This document shows positions 20,355 to 27,955 of a stretch of 37,492 nt of DNA, one piece after another. A program made the translations under genes and the position numbers. Every line of letters begins with the position of its first letter. Position 1 is the stretch's first letter. The stretch covers positions 1 to 37,492 of IMG/VR virus record IMGVR_UViG_3300025168_000235; one strand, 5' to 3'. The notes under the pieces were generated by a model, which made no database searches, was not told where the DNA came from, and was given only the letters and a program-made list of their open reading frames with translations. The DNA comes from a virus.

Positions 20355-20775
20355 TTTTACTGGCATGCCAGATAAAAAAGTTTGTGAATACTGCGGAAAT
20401 AAATATTACCCGGCTGGGAACCAATGGACGACCCAAAAGTTTTGCTCGTTATCCTGTAAGGGCAAAAAAAAGTACCACAGGGATAAATCCACAGGAAACG
20501 TCAGGTCTTTTAAAGGAGGCTACCCTAGAGGGGTAGTAATACGAAAATGGATAGAAGCACAACGGCAGGACATAGGTACAGTAGGTTGTCATTACTGTCA
20601 AAAGAGGGTAACCCCAGACAATTTTGTACTGGACCACAAACTGCCCCTCATGTCATTAACAAGGGAGCAGGTAAAAGAGGAGAGTAATTTAGTCGTATGT
20701 TGCAGGGAATGCAACGTTGAAAAAGGTAGTCAAATATCTTATGAAGATTTCTTGGAGAGAAAACAACATGGATGA
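20323..20775 (+). CDS. HNH endonuclease with N-terminal zinc finger (150 aa)
   Basis: A C-x2-C...C-x3-C finger (Cys 21, 24, 41, 45) precedes an HNH unit: CHYCQKRV (89-96), the catalytic DH at 104-105 in FVLDHKLPL, Asn 122 in ESNLVVCC, and CRECNVEKG. All key HNH residues are present, so the enzyme should be active. Phage HNH enzymes nick DNA for packaging, homing or origin activation. Here it lies immediately before the initiator gene, which suggests a replication link or a homing element. Its end overlaps the next start by 8 bp. The ATG at 20365 is an alternative start. Confidence 0.8.
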   Translation: MGNGYQEITTDFTGMPDKKVCEYCGNKYYPAGNQWTTQKFCSLSCKGKKKYHRDKSTGNVRSFKGGYPRGVVIRKWIEAQRQDIGTVGCHYCQKRVTPDNFVLDHKLPLMSLTREQVKEESNLVVCCRECNVEKGSQISYEDFLERKQHG

Positions 20776-21556
20776 TAAACAAACTGAGGGTAATTTTATA
20801 TTTTGCTCAAGGGAACTAATAGAGGATAGTAGACTTACCCTGTTACAAATAAAGGTACTGCTGGCATTGTTCAGTTTTAGGAATAAAAACACTCACCTTT
20901 GCTTCCCATCCCGTGAGGCAATATCAAAACGAACAGGTATTAGAACCACATCAATATCACGGACCACATCTCAACTGGTTGGGTTGGGTTGGTTGCTTAA
21001 ATTCTGGGACGTTGATACTAAGAAGTACAACTATAAGATAACTGTACCAGAACTGGGGGGGGTACACGAATCATGTACCATACCTGAATCAGGTACTATG
21101 GGGGTACACGAATCAAGTACCTTGGGGGTACACGAATCAGGTACCCATAACTATAAAGGGAACTATAAAGAGAACTTAATACCCTTACCCGAAGAAATTC
21201 CAGATTGGCTTGAAGTAGATGTATGGGATCAATTTAAAATCCACAGGAAGCATATAAGAAAGCCGATGTCTAAATATGCAGAAAAGTTAATGCTGAAAAA
21301 ACTTGGCAAGGCAGAGCAGGATGGTCACGATCCAAACGACCTGCTCAGTAATGCAATATGTGCTGGATGGCAGGGTGTTGTTATACCCGTTAAGGCATTA
21401 TCAAAATCACTGACTAAGTTCCCAACTGCCGATGAGAGAATAAGGGACGAAAACTCATGGCTTAAACCAGCAATAATTGAAAAGGGAGAGCATGGAAAAA
21501 ACGAAGGAGCAAGCAATTCTGCTAGCACTGGCAGGGTTCTCAGAGAACTTCCGTAA
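20768..21556 (+). CDS. Replication initiator, O-protein-like, with internal iterons (262 aa)
   Basis: Residues 1-100 form a winged-helix unit common in phage initiators: DSRLTLLQIKVLLALFSFRN, then CFPSREAISKRTGIRTTSIS and TTSQLVGLGWLLKF. A repeat segment of GVHESxT units (about residues 98-126) is encoded by the DNA iterons at 21058-21145. The C-terminal part (IHRKHIRKPMSKYAEKLMLK, NAICAGWQGVV) resembles the helicase-recruiting regions of such proteins. The start at 20768 has GGAGAG upstream. The helicase-loader-like gene overlaps its 3' end by 65 bp, as O and P genes often sit together. Confidence 0.75.
   Translation: MDDKQTEGNFIFCSRELIEDSRLTLLQIKVLLALFSFRNKNTHLCFPSREAISKRTGIRTTSISRTTSQLVGLGWLLKFWDVDTKKYNYKITVPELGGVHESCTIPESGTMGVHESSTLGVHESGTHNYKGNYKENLIPLPEEIPDWLEVDVWDQFKIHRKHIRKPMSKYAEKLMLKKLGKAEQDGHDPNDLLSNAICAGWQGVVIPVKALSKSLTKFPTADERIRDENSWLKPAIIEKGEHGKNEGASNSASTGRVLRELP
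21058..21145 (+). repeat. Iterons inside the initiator gene; probable replication origin
   Basis: Three copies of GGTACACGAATCANGTACC, each preceded by GGG, start at 21058, 21100 and 21124. A diverged copy at about 21080 contains the perfect palindrome ACCTGAATCAGGT. The period is 21, 21 and 24 bp, in frame with the protein. Each full copy has GGTAC/GTACC arms. The arrangement parallels the lambda origin inside gene O. Confidence 0.65.
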
Positions 21557-21935
21557 GGTAACAACTAAAGAGTTATCCGTACTATGGTTTAGCTCATTAA
21601 AAGACTTGAGCATGGAGGCTATACTAAAGGGCACAAGGAGGTGCCTGTCCGAATGTGAATTTTACCCCACTATTGCTGTTTTTCTGGAAAAAGCAAAGGG
21701 TTCAGAACGTACAGGGCAATGGACTGACGTTCCTCAAATCGAACATGCCAGAACTGGGGTGCCGATGCCAGACAACTTCAAGAATATTATAAAGGACTTG
21801 ATGAACTCTGCAAAGGCAACCCCCGAACATGGCATGCTTTGTTCCCTCCCTGTGCATGGTGTTTCTGAGCATGGGTTGGAATTTAAGATGACCCGTGATG
21901 CTTATGGGAGGGATTACGTTTTTTACAAAAACTAA
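21492..21935 (+). CDS. Helicase-loader-like protein, G39P/DnaI N-domain type (147 aa)
   Basis: The N-terminal 65 residues (ALAGFSENFRKVTTKELSVL, then WFSSLKDLSMEAILKGTRRC and LSECEFYPTIAVFLEKA) show the W...L.D...E....A...C.....F.PTIA spacing of G39P-type loaders, which deliver host DnaB-like helicase to the origin. The second half is less ordered and ends GRDYVFYKN. ATG 21492 has AAGGGAGAG ahead of it. It overlaps the initiator gene, matching an initiator/loader pair. No helicase gene is visible, so the host helicase must be used. Confidence 0.6.
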   Translation: MEKTKEQAILLALAGFSENFRKVTTKELSVLWFSSLKDLSMEAILKGTRRCLSECEFYPTIAVFLEKAKGSERTGQWTDVPQIEHARTGVPMPDNFKNIIKDLMNSAKATPEHGMLCSLPVHGVSEHGLEFKMTRDAYGRDYVFYKN

Positions 21936-21946
21936 AAAGGAGGAAT

Positions 21947-22105
21947 ATGCTTTCACGAATCAAGGAATATTTTTTATATAACAAGCTGAAAAAAGAATGT
22001 CAGGAAAACGAAATTGTTAGAAAAGGACATTGGAGATATTTCAGGAACAACAAACATACTCGTATCACCCCTTGTATTGTTAAGAGGGATAATGAACATA
22101 TATGA
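21947..22105 (+). CDS. Small basic protein (52 aa)
   Basis: An excellent AAAAAGGAGG site precedes the ATG at 21947. The 52-residue product is basic and aromatic (MLSRIKEYFLYNKLKKECQE, GHWRYFRNNKHTR). No family is recognised. The downstream zinc-ribbon gene starts inside its last codons at 22092, with AGAGGG in this gene as the ribosome-binding site. Translation coupling and nucleic-acid binding are inferred from charge and context. Confidence 0.55.
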   Translation: MLSRIKEYFLYNKLKKECQENEIVRKGHWRYFRNNKHTRITPCIVKRDNEHI

Positions 22106-22271
22106 AGATTGTGTGCCCTGCCATATTTGTGGGCACCCTTTTTTACCCTTTTATGACGAGAAAATCTGTGAAGAATGTCAAGAATTTGATGAAATACGAA
22201 ATCCAGAAGCAGGAACAAATAAATGCAAGACGAACCGAGGCAAAAATAAAATGGATGAGGACAAAAATTAA
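22092..22271 (+). CDS. Zinc-ribbon protein (59 aa)
   Basis: It starts MNIYEDCVPCHICGHPFLPF and carries CxxC (Cys 10 and 13, plus Cys 7) and CEEC (26-29), spaced as in zinc ribbons. The remainder is polar and charged. AAGAGGG precedes the ATG. A longer in-frame start exists at 22014 but lacks a site and would overlap the previous gene. The next finger-coding ORF overlaps its end in another frame. Confidence 0.55.
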   Translation: MNIYEDCVPCHICGHPFLPFYDEKICEECQEFDEIRNPEAGTNKCKTNRGKNKMDEDKN

Positions 22272-22371
22272 AGTTTGCATTGTCTGTGATAATAAATTTC
22301 CCACTCAGGATTATGAGGATCTGGCATGCTCGTTAGATTGTTACAGGGAGTTGAGAAGGTGGCAAAAATAA
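22255..22371 (+). CDS. Minimal zinc-finger peptide (38 aa)
   Basis: From ATG 22255 the 38-residue peptide MRTKIKVCIVCDNKFPTQDY... has Cys at 8, 11, 25 and 29, the same C-x2-C...C-x3-C pattern as other genes here. The ribosome-binding site is weak (AAAATGG). The frame stays open to 22102, so a longer product is possible, but that upstream part overlaps the zinc-ribbon gene and looks like shadow sequence. Coding status rests mainly on the conserved finger. Confidence 0.4.
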   Translation: MRTKIKVCIVCDNKFPTQDYEDLACSLDCYRELRRWQK

Positions 22372-22402
22372 ATTCCGGGTAAACGACTAAGAAAGGAAAA
22401 GT

Positions 22403-23014
22403 ATGACAAAAAGAATACACATCCCAAGGAAAAAGTGTTCAATTTGTAAAATTGAGTTTCAGCCAATTCGATCAAACAGCAATAAGTGTTCACCGAAATG
22501 CAGAACAGAGTGGTATCGAATTTCAACTGAAAAACGAGTTAAAGATCAAGTGGAACGGAACAAGAAAAAGCACACTATTAAAAAATGCAGAACTTGTAGC
22601 AAAGATTTTATGGGTGCGAAATCACGAATAAATTGTAGCCCCGAATGTTCGACTAGGTACATACAGGAAGGGTTGGGGTTTAGGCATTACTATTTAAAGA
22701 ATTTAAAAAAGAAGCCTGAACCGATAATCCCATCTTCAACAGAACGTGAAGTAGGGTATGATCTTAAAATTTTAAAGAACGATGAACGCTACAGTGAACG
22801 ACTATCCATTCATTTGGCAATGGAGAAGTACCGGGACGAGGGAGGTAAAATTACAGTGCTAGCAGCCGAACCCAACCAACCGCTGCCAAGTGTTAATTTT
22901 GATAATGGTTGGGACTGGTATGCCACGCATGGTGCTGGCATCTACACCGGGGTTAAGGAATATACCGAGACTCCAGTGCAACAGCAAACTGAAACTAACT
23001 ACTATGACCTCTAA
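22403..23014 (+). CDS. Double zinc-finger protein (203 aa)
   Basis: Two C-x2-C...C-x3-C fingers lie in tandem, with Cys 12, 15, 29, 33 (KCSICKIEFQ ... KCSPKCR) and Cys 62, 65, 78, 82 (KCRTCSKDF ... NCSPECS). They are separated by a basic linker (EKRVKDQVERNKKKH). The C-terminal half has no recognised family: a helical stretch ERLSIHLAMEKYRDEGGKIT, then a polar end NYYDL. It lies just ahead of ssb in the replication operon. DNA or RNA binding is likely. The AAGGAAAAG site supports the start. Confidence 0.6.
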   Translation: MTKRIHIPRKKCSICKIEFQPIRSNSNKCSPKCRTEWYRISTEKRVKDQVERNKKKHTIKKCRTCSKDFMGAKSRINCSPECSTRYIQEGLGFRHYYLKNLKKKPEPIIPSSTEREVGYDLKILKNDERYSERLSIHLAMEKYRDEGGKITVLAAEPNQPLPSVNFDNGWDWYATHGAGIYTGVKEYTETPVQQQTETNYYDL

Positions 23015-23023
23015 GGAGATAAT

Positions 23024-23434
23024 ATGGCAAATGTAAATAAAGTAATTCTAGTCGGTAGACTGGGGGGTGACCCCGTTGTACGTGAAACAGCAGGGGGATC
23101 AGTTGCAAATTTTTCTATTGCAACAAATGAATACTGGACAGATAAGCAGGGGGATAAGGCCGAAAAAACAGAGTGGCATAATATTGTGGCATGGGGTAAA
23201 CAGGCAGAACTTTGCCGGGATTATTTGTCAAAAGGATCGAATATATTTTGCGAGGGGAAACTTCAGACATCAAAATGGGATACTCCTGAAGGTGAAACAA
23301 AATACAAGACTGAGATTGTTATGAACAACCTACAGTTTCTCGATCCAAAAAAAGAAGAAAGTACGATGAAAACCATTCTTGAGTATGCACCGAAGCCAGA
23401 AGCAAAACCTGTGCTTGACGATATTCCTTTTTAA
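23024..23434 (+). CDS. ssb: Single-stranded DNA-binding protein (136 aa)
   Basis: A standard bacterial-type OB fold: VNKVILVGRLGGDPVVRETA, then VANFSIATNEYW, KTEWHNIVAWGKQAELCRDY, GSNIFCEGKLQTSKWD and YKTEIVMNNLQFLD. The acidic tail ends DDIPF, the motif that recruits recombination and repair partners. The linker is short. It lies upstream of the exonuclease and annealing genes, the usual recombination set. An AAGGAG site lies ahead of the ATG. Confidence 0.95.
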   Translation: MANVNKVILVGRLGGDPVVRETAGGSVANFSIATNEYWTDKQGDKAEKTEWHNIVAWGKQAELCRDYLSKGSNIFCEGKLQTSKWDTPEGETKYKTEIVMNNLQFLDPKKEESTMKTILEYAPKPEAKPVLDDIPF

Positions 23435-23544
23435 AAATGGGGAAGGGGATTCTCAATAGGGGCACTCAGGTCCACAAGAGTAAACTCAAATACAGCAGAT
23501 TAGCTGTTGGTAAAAAATTTAATTGTGACGATGAAGGGAGAGAC

Positions 23545-24351
23545 ATGATTGATATTAGGTATGATTTAACAAACGAGGAGTACCATGCTAGGCCGGAAAT
23601 TTCTAAATCCAGCCTAGATCAGATTCATAAAAGCATGGATCATTTCTATGCTCCGAGAAAACCTGCAACGGATAAAATGAAATTCGGGACTGCATTTCAT
23701 ACACTTATCTTGGAACCAGAGAATTTTGACAAAGACTACATCCGTGGAACTGGGCTAGATGGCAGGACTGCAGAGGGCAAAAAGGAGAAGAAGGAAATTG
23801 AGGAGGGGAAAGAGGAAGGTCAGGAAGTCTTAAAATTTCAAGACTATGAAAACCTGATGAGGATGAAAGAAAAGACTGAGAATCACCCCCGTTTTAAATC
23901 CTACTTTGAAGAAGGAAAACCAGAAGTTTCGTTCTTCTGGGAAATGCAGGGAGTGAGTTGCAAGTGTCGTCCTGACTGGTTGATCGGAGGTGGAGAATAT
24001 ATTATTGATTTAAAAACCTCCAACGATGCTTCTGAAGAAGGGTTTGCAAAAAGCATAGCAAACTTCAGGTACCATGTCCAAGATGCGTGGTACACAAAAG
24101 GGGTGCAGGTTGCCACTAGAAAGCATCCCACATTTGTTTTTTTAGTGGTTGAAAATGTCCTACCGTTTTCTATTGCAATCTATGTGCTAGATAGCAGGTC
24201 TAAAGATGAGGGTTGGATGGTGGCAGATAATGATTTACGTAAATATGTAAATTATCAAGAGATGCCAGAAGAAGATCGGTATGCCGGGTATTCTCCCGAT
24301 GCCGTGGAAATATCCCTGCCACGGTGGGGATTCAAAGAAATCTATCACTAG
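23545..24351 (+). CDS. PD-(D/E)XK exonuclease, RecE/Exo VIII-like (268 aa)
   Basis: The N-terminal block LTNEEYHARPEISKSSLDQI, then DKMKFGTAFHTLILEP, is characteristic of the PD-(D/E)XK exonuclease family used with annealing proteins. The catalytic core is visible as CKCRPDWLIGGGEYIIDLKTSN, where RPD gives the first acid and DLK the last acid-Lys pair. The enzyme would chew one strand of double-stranded ends. The ATG at 23545 with GAAGGGAG upstream is preferred over ATG 23437, which has no site. The 110 bp between ssb and this start contain GGTCCACAAG, part of the repeated early stem. Confidence 0.8.
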   Translation: MIDIRYDLTNEEYHARPEISKSSLDQIHKSMDHFYAPRKPATDKMKFGTAFHTLILEPENFDKDYIRGTGLDGRTAEGKKEKKEIEEGKEEGQEVLKFQDYENLMRMKEKTENHPRFKSYFEEGKPEVSFFWEMQGVSCKCRPDWLIGGGEYIIDLKTSNDASEEGFAKSIANFRYHVQDAWYTKGVQVATRKHPTFVFLVVENVLPFSIAIYVLDSRSKDEGWMVADNDLRKYVNYQEMPEEDRYAGYSPDAVEISLPRWGFKEIYH

Positions 24352-24360
24352 GAGAGAGAT

Positions 24361-24954
24361 ATGAAAATAAAAACAACGAATATACACGGGAAAGACTACG
24401 TTGAAGTCCCAGAAAGGATTCACCATTTTTGGTTGCAGAATCCTAATTGGTCCTTAAAATCAGAGGTTCTGAATATTTGTTTTGAGACTGGGAACGTTTT
24501 AATGAAAGCATGGGTTGAAGATGAGAATGGAGTTGTAAAGGCAGTTGGTCATGCTCACGAATTTCAGGCCAACAAAAAAGCCACTGTTAACTCAACATCT
24601 TATGTAGAAAACTGTGAAACCTCTGCTTATGGTAGGGCACTTGGTATAAAGGGGGTTGGGTCACGGGAAGGTATAGCATCTGCAGAAGAAGTAAACGGTG
24701 CCATCTCGATGAAAAAGGAAATAGATAAAGCACCTATGTCCGAACCTGTTGATGACCGTGTAACTAAAATGGTCAAAGCATTTGCTAAAATTGGGGTCAC
24801 TGAAGAAGAGTTAGAAGAGTGGTTAGGACACCCGATTAAATATGTTACTGATGCAGAAATAAACAGTTTGCAAGGGCATTACCGAACACTGATGGTTGCC
24901 TCAGAACCTGAAGGTGCAGGAGAGTTAAACCAGAAATTCCCAAAAGTAGCATGA
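24361..24954 (+). CDS. Single-strand annealing protein, Rad52-like candidate (197 aa)
   Basis: The core has VLMKAWVEDENGVVKAVGHA, then NSTSYVENCETSAYGRALGI and a GVGSREGIASAEEV block. The 'YVENCETSA.GRALG' and 'ASAEEV' motifs mark a phage family related to Rad52/Erf-type annealing proteins. The C-terminal 60 residues form a helical domain (EEELEEWLGHPIKYVTDAEI). It directly follows the exonuclease, the classic synaptase/exonuclease pairing. GGAGAG lies ahead of the start, and the next gene overlaps by four bases. Confidence 0.65.
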   Translation: MKIKTTNIHGKDYVEVPERIHHFWLQNPNWSLKSEVLNICFETGNVLMKAWVEDENGVVKAVGHAHEFQANKKATVNSTSYVENCETSAYGRALGIKGVGSREGIASAEEVNGAISMKKEIDKAPMSEPVDDRVTKMVKAFAKIGVTEEELEEWLGHPIKYVTDAEINSLQGHYRTLMVASEPEGAGELNQKFPKVA

Positions 24955-25418
24955 ACTACTGTGGGATCGATGTGGGTTTTTCTGGTGCCATTGCTGTTTT
25001 AAATGATGCCGGGAAAATCCTACTGCAGACGGATATGCCAATAATTATGGTTGGTAAAAAACGTGAGTTAAATGAACCAAAAATCCGTGTAATTCTGGAA
25101 GACTTCAGACCTCTCTGTGTGGGCATAGAAAAAGCACAGACAATGCCAAGTCAGGGTATTTCATCTACGGGCCGTTACATGGCTTCTTATGGCTTTTTAC
25201 GAGGTGTTTGTGCTGGATTAAAGCTGGAATATCAGCTTATCCATCCAAAAACGTGGAAAAAGGTAATGATGCACGATATGCCGAAAGAAAAAGAAGCATC
25301 CATAATGAGAGTTGGGCAACTATACCCAGACCTAGTATTAGGTAGGAAAAAAGATCATGGAATTGCTGATGCTATCTTGATCGCAAAATATCTAATCGGA
25401 GTTAAAAATGTCGTTTAA
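24951..25418 (+). CDS. RuvC-like Holliday-junction resolvase (155 aa)
   Basis: An RNase H-fold nuclease: GIDVGFSGAIAVL with Asp 7, VGIEKAQTMPSQG with Glu 60, and KKDHGIADAILIAKY with Asp 135 and Asp 140. All four acidic catalytic positions are in place and the length is typical. It would resolve recombination or replication branches before packaging. The start overlaps the annealing gene stop (ATGA) and the next gene overlaps its end by 11 bp. Confidence 0.85.
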   Translation: MNYCGIDVGFSGAIAVLNDAGKILLQTDMPIIMVGKKRELNEPKIRVILEDFRPLCVGIEKAQTMPSQGISSTGRYMASYGFLRGVCAGLKLEYQLIHPKTWKKVMMHDMPKEKEASIMRVGQLYPDLVLGRKKDHGIADAILIAKYLIGVKNVV

Positions 25419-25836
25419 CAAAGAGGAATATGCAGAGAGTGACCCAAAAGGTAAGCAAGCACTTAGAGACTATTTAGATAGCAAAGGTATCCCGACAGTT
25501 ATTGTGGAAGATTATGGCCCTGATATAAAAGCATTTCAGGAAGTTTTTCACGAAGTGGAGATTAAAAAAATCTGGAAGGGTAAGTGGAATGCTAGCTGGG
25601 ATGTTATTAGGATTCCAGCACGGAAAAAAAGATTAATAGAGGGAGGGAAGAGAGTTGTTTTTTGGGTGATGAACTGTGACTGTTCAAAAGCCTTTTGTGT
25701 ACATTCTCAGGATATGAAAGATGAATATATTAAAGATTTCCCAAACTCACGGAACCCCGATGGAGAAATGTTCTATCACCTGCCTGTAAGTGTTGGCAAG
25801 TTCATTGATATTACTACTGAAGCAGGGAATTTATAA
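25408..25836 (+). CDS. Putative PD-(D/E)XK nuclease-like protein (142 aa)
   Basis: A conserved-looking core KAFQEVFHEVEIKKIWKGKW followed by WDVIRIPARKKRLIEGGK and VVFWVMNCDCSKAFCV matches phage proteins with a restriction-enzyme-like layout. Asp 39, Glu 51 and Lys 53 give the D...ExK pattern. Activity is inferred, as the sequence is too diverged to be certain. It is the last early gene and its 3' end overlaps the convergent late gene by 23 bp. Confidence 0.5.
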   Translation: MSFNKEEYAESDPKGKQALRDYLDSKGIPTVIVEDYGPDIKAFQEVFHEVEIKKIWKGKWNASWDVIRIPARKKRLIEGGKRVVFWVMNCDCSKAFCVHSQDMKDEYIKDFPNSRNPDGEMFYHLPVSVGKFIDITTEAGNL

Positions 25837-27955
25837 GAGAAGCCCCACCTCCAGCACCTCCACTATCAAGTAAAGTTTTACCCCTCATTTGTTTCTTCAA
25901 TAACGCATTTGTAAGTAAGCTGTCCTCATGGGCTGCCTGTATCTTGGGAGATTGCTGCTGATACATCTTTGAACCTGCTGCATCCATTCTGCTAGCACGT
26001 CTAGCACCACCTCCAAGTTCCTGTGCTTGTAATGCTAAACCTGCAGGATTACGGTTCATAACATTTGATACTGCCCGGAGTCCCTGATTCATTTCTTCTT
26101 CTGCTGCATCTGCTGCTAGCTTTTCTGCAGTTTGTGAATTTCCAAGTATCTTGTGTTTTACATCAACAAAACCAGACAACAACTCATTCTGTCTTATAAA
26201 AATTCCCCGTTTTTCTGGATCAGGTATTAATATTTCCAGCTTTCTCATGTTCTCCTTCGTCATAAAAAACTGGGCCATACCTTTAGGATTTGCACTTGAG
26301 CTTTCTATCTTTTTGGCAAGCACATTAAAAGCAGCATTACGGAACTCTCTTTTTTCTCCGAGGGTTTTTAATTTAGTTGAATGCTCGTAAATCTTATCGA
26401 AGGAATCTCCACTGTCAAATAACTTTTTACCCAGATCATTTGCGTCTTTAAGTTCCATACTGCCAGCAAAAATTTCACGGGCTTGTTTATACTCATCGTT
26501 AAATTTTGCAACTATGTCCAGCATATCATTATTATGTGCCCTCATTGAAGACGACATTGCCGTAACATTTGAGTCTGGACTCAAAAAACCACGTCCAAAT
26601 TTTGTGTTGATTGCTTTCTTTACTTTATCAAGTGCATAAACAGGGAACTGGTGCCCCTCCTTAAACCCCCCTTTAGGTATAGGGGGCAGTATTACTGGGG
26701 GTTTATCATTTGCAGCTATTTTTACGGCCCTCTTGTATGCTGACTTAAATTCTGGCATTTTAAATAGTTTATTTAAGCCTGTGTCGGACACTTTTCTCAT
26801 TGTGCCCCCACTTTTACCCTCCACATAAAAAGCAGCATCATAAACAGTAGAGGACTCTTCTTTTGCTGCTGCCCTAAAAGTATCACCTGCCTCTTTCATT
26901 GAACCACGTGTTCCACCCGAAGCATCTTGTAGGAAGTCATAAATATGCTGACGTACTTTGCCAGCACGTTTAACCAGTGCTGTCTCCGCTTTATCAGGTA
27001 CTTTGTCTCCTTGTCTCATTATCGTGCCAGCTAAGTTCTGACCCTTCTTGCCCAAAAGGTCAACCTCCATTACATCATCACCTAGTCCAAGTTTTTTATA
27101 TTCTGCCAGTTTCATCTCTTTCTGAATTACTGTGAGACCATCCTTCTGGTCAACTTCCTCCAGCATCTGCTCACCCTTTATCTCTGCTTTGGTGAGGTCT
27201 TTCTTGGGGGTTTTACCAAACAATTTTTGAATTGGAGAAACAAGTTTTTTGACAACCCATTTGGCTACTGGGACTGCCACTACTCCAGCAGCACCACCGA
27301 CTCCACCAACCGTCATACCTTTAAGTGTGTTTTCATCTTTGGCTGCTGCCACTCCTCCTCCTTCTGCTACTCCGATCCCAGACCCCGTGCCAACACCTTT
27401 AATTACATTCTTTGCCGTTTGTCCTGCCACTGGAGCAAGTGCAGGGATTGTAGTTGCTATTGCTTTTCCTGCTCCCATTCCTCCTGTCACCCCTCCTGCT
27501 ATCTCTGTAGCCATAGCTGCTTTTGGGTTCTCATCTCTCCACTGCTTATCTCCGGCTTGTATGGCATCAACAGATTCCGAAAAAGACTCTGCTGGTTCTG
27601 CATCCAGAAACGGTACAACATCTAAACTTCGTACCCCTTTATTTGCCCATCTTCCTAATGCACGTGCTGGCACTGCTAGCCCAAATGTGGCACCTGACAT
27701 AAAACTGTCCCCGGCCTTGTTAAAATACTCTACACCATCCATGACAGTATTCCAAAAACCACCACCCTGCTCTAATTCTTCAGAGGATAGCTTACCGTCT
27801 TTCTTGCCCTGTCTTTCAGAAGCCATTTTTAAGGAGGCAGGAGTATAACCGTGCTGGTCTAAAAACCAACTTATTGTCTCTTTAGGTGTCCCGTTAGACT
27901 TAGCCTTTAAATAGTTAGCCGTGACATCTTCCAAACTCCATTTTTCTTCAGCCAT
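25814..27955 (-). CDS. Large internal-virion/ejection protein candidate (713 aa)
   Basis: The N-terminus is polar (EEKWSLEDVTANYLKAKSNG). A long Ala/Gly-rich hydrophobic region follows (about residues 85-240, with GGVTGGMGAGKAIATTIPAL and VGGVGGAAGVVAVPVAKWVV), then a charged helical half and a Gly-rich end. Alternating amphipathic and hydrophobic helices are typical of podovirus ejection proteins that form a conduit through the cell envelope. It closes the late unit, after three similar large proteins. No lytic transglycosylase motif was seen. Its start overlaps the upstream gene by 8 bp (ATGGCTGA). Confidence 0.55.
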   Translation of the reverse strand: MAEEKWSLEDVTANYLKAKSNGTPKETISWFLDQHGYTPASLKMASERQGKKDGKLSSEELEQGGGFWNTVMDGVEYFNKAGDSFMSGATFGLAVPARALGRWANKGVRSLDVVPFLDAEPAESFSESVDAIQAGDKQWRDENPKAAMATEIAGGVTGGMGAGKAIATTIPALAPVAGQTAKNVIKGVGTGSGIGVAEGGGVAAAKDENTLKGMTVGGVGGAAGVVAVPVAKWVVKKLVSPIQKLFGKTPKKDLTKAEIKGEQMLEEVDQKDGLTVIQKEMKLAEYKKLGLGDDVMEVDLLGKKGQNLAGTIMRQGDKVPDKAETALVKRAGKVRQHIYDFLQDASGGTRGSMKEAGDTFRAAAKEESSTVYDAAFYVEGKSGGTMRKVSDTGLNKLFKMPEFKSAYKRAVKIAANDKPPVILPPIPKGGFKEGHQFPVYALDKVKKAINTKFGRGFLSPDSNVTAMSSSMRAHNNDMLDIVAKFNDEYKQAREIFAGSMELKDANDLGKKLFDSGDSFDKIYEHSTKLKTLGEKREFRNAAFNVLAKKIESSSANPKGMAQFFMTKENMRKLEILIPDPEKRGIFIRQNELLSGFVDVKHKILGNSQTAEKLAADAAEEEMNQGLRAVSNVMNRNPAGLALQAQELGGGARRASRMDAAGSKMYQQQSPKIQAAHEDSLLTNALLKKQMRGKTLLDSGGAGGGASLINSLLQ

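Noticed and set aside
21058-21145. A short CRISPR array
   Set aside because: The repeats are 19-22 bp with almost no spacers, in frame inside an initiator gene, and no cas genes are present; iterons fit better.
23437-23544. An N-terminal extension of the exonuclease from ATG 23437
   Set aside because: No ribosome-binding site there, and the family normally begins close to the EEYH motif; ATG 23545 has a good site.
27249-27848. A 199-codon plus-strand ORF inside the 713-residue late gene
   Set aside because: Its Ala/Thr/Pro repetition is the mirror of Ala/Gly-rich codons on the real strand; no ribosome-binding site or family is evident.
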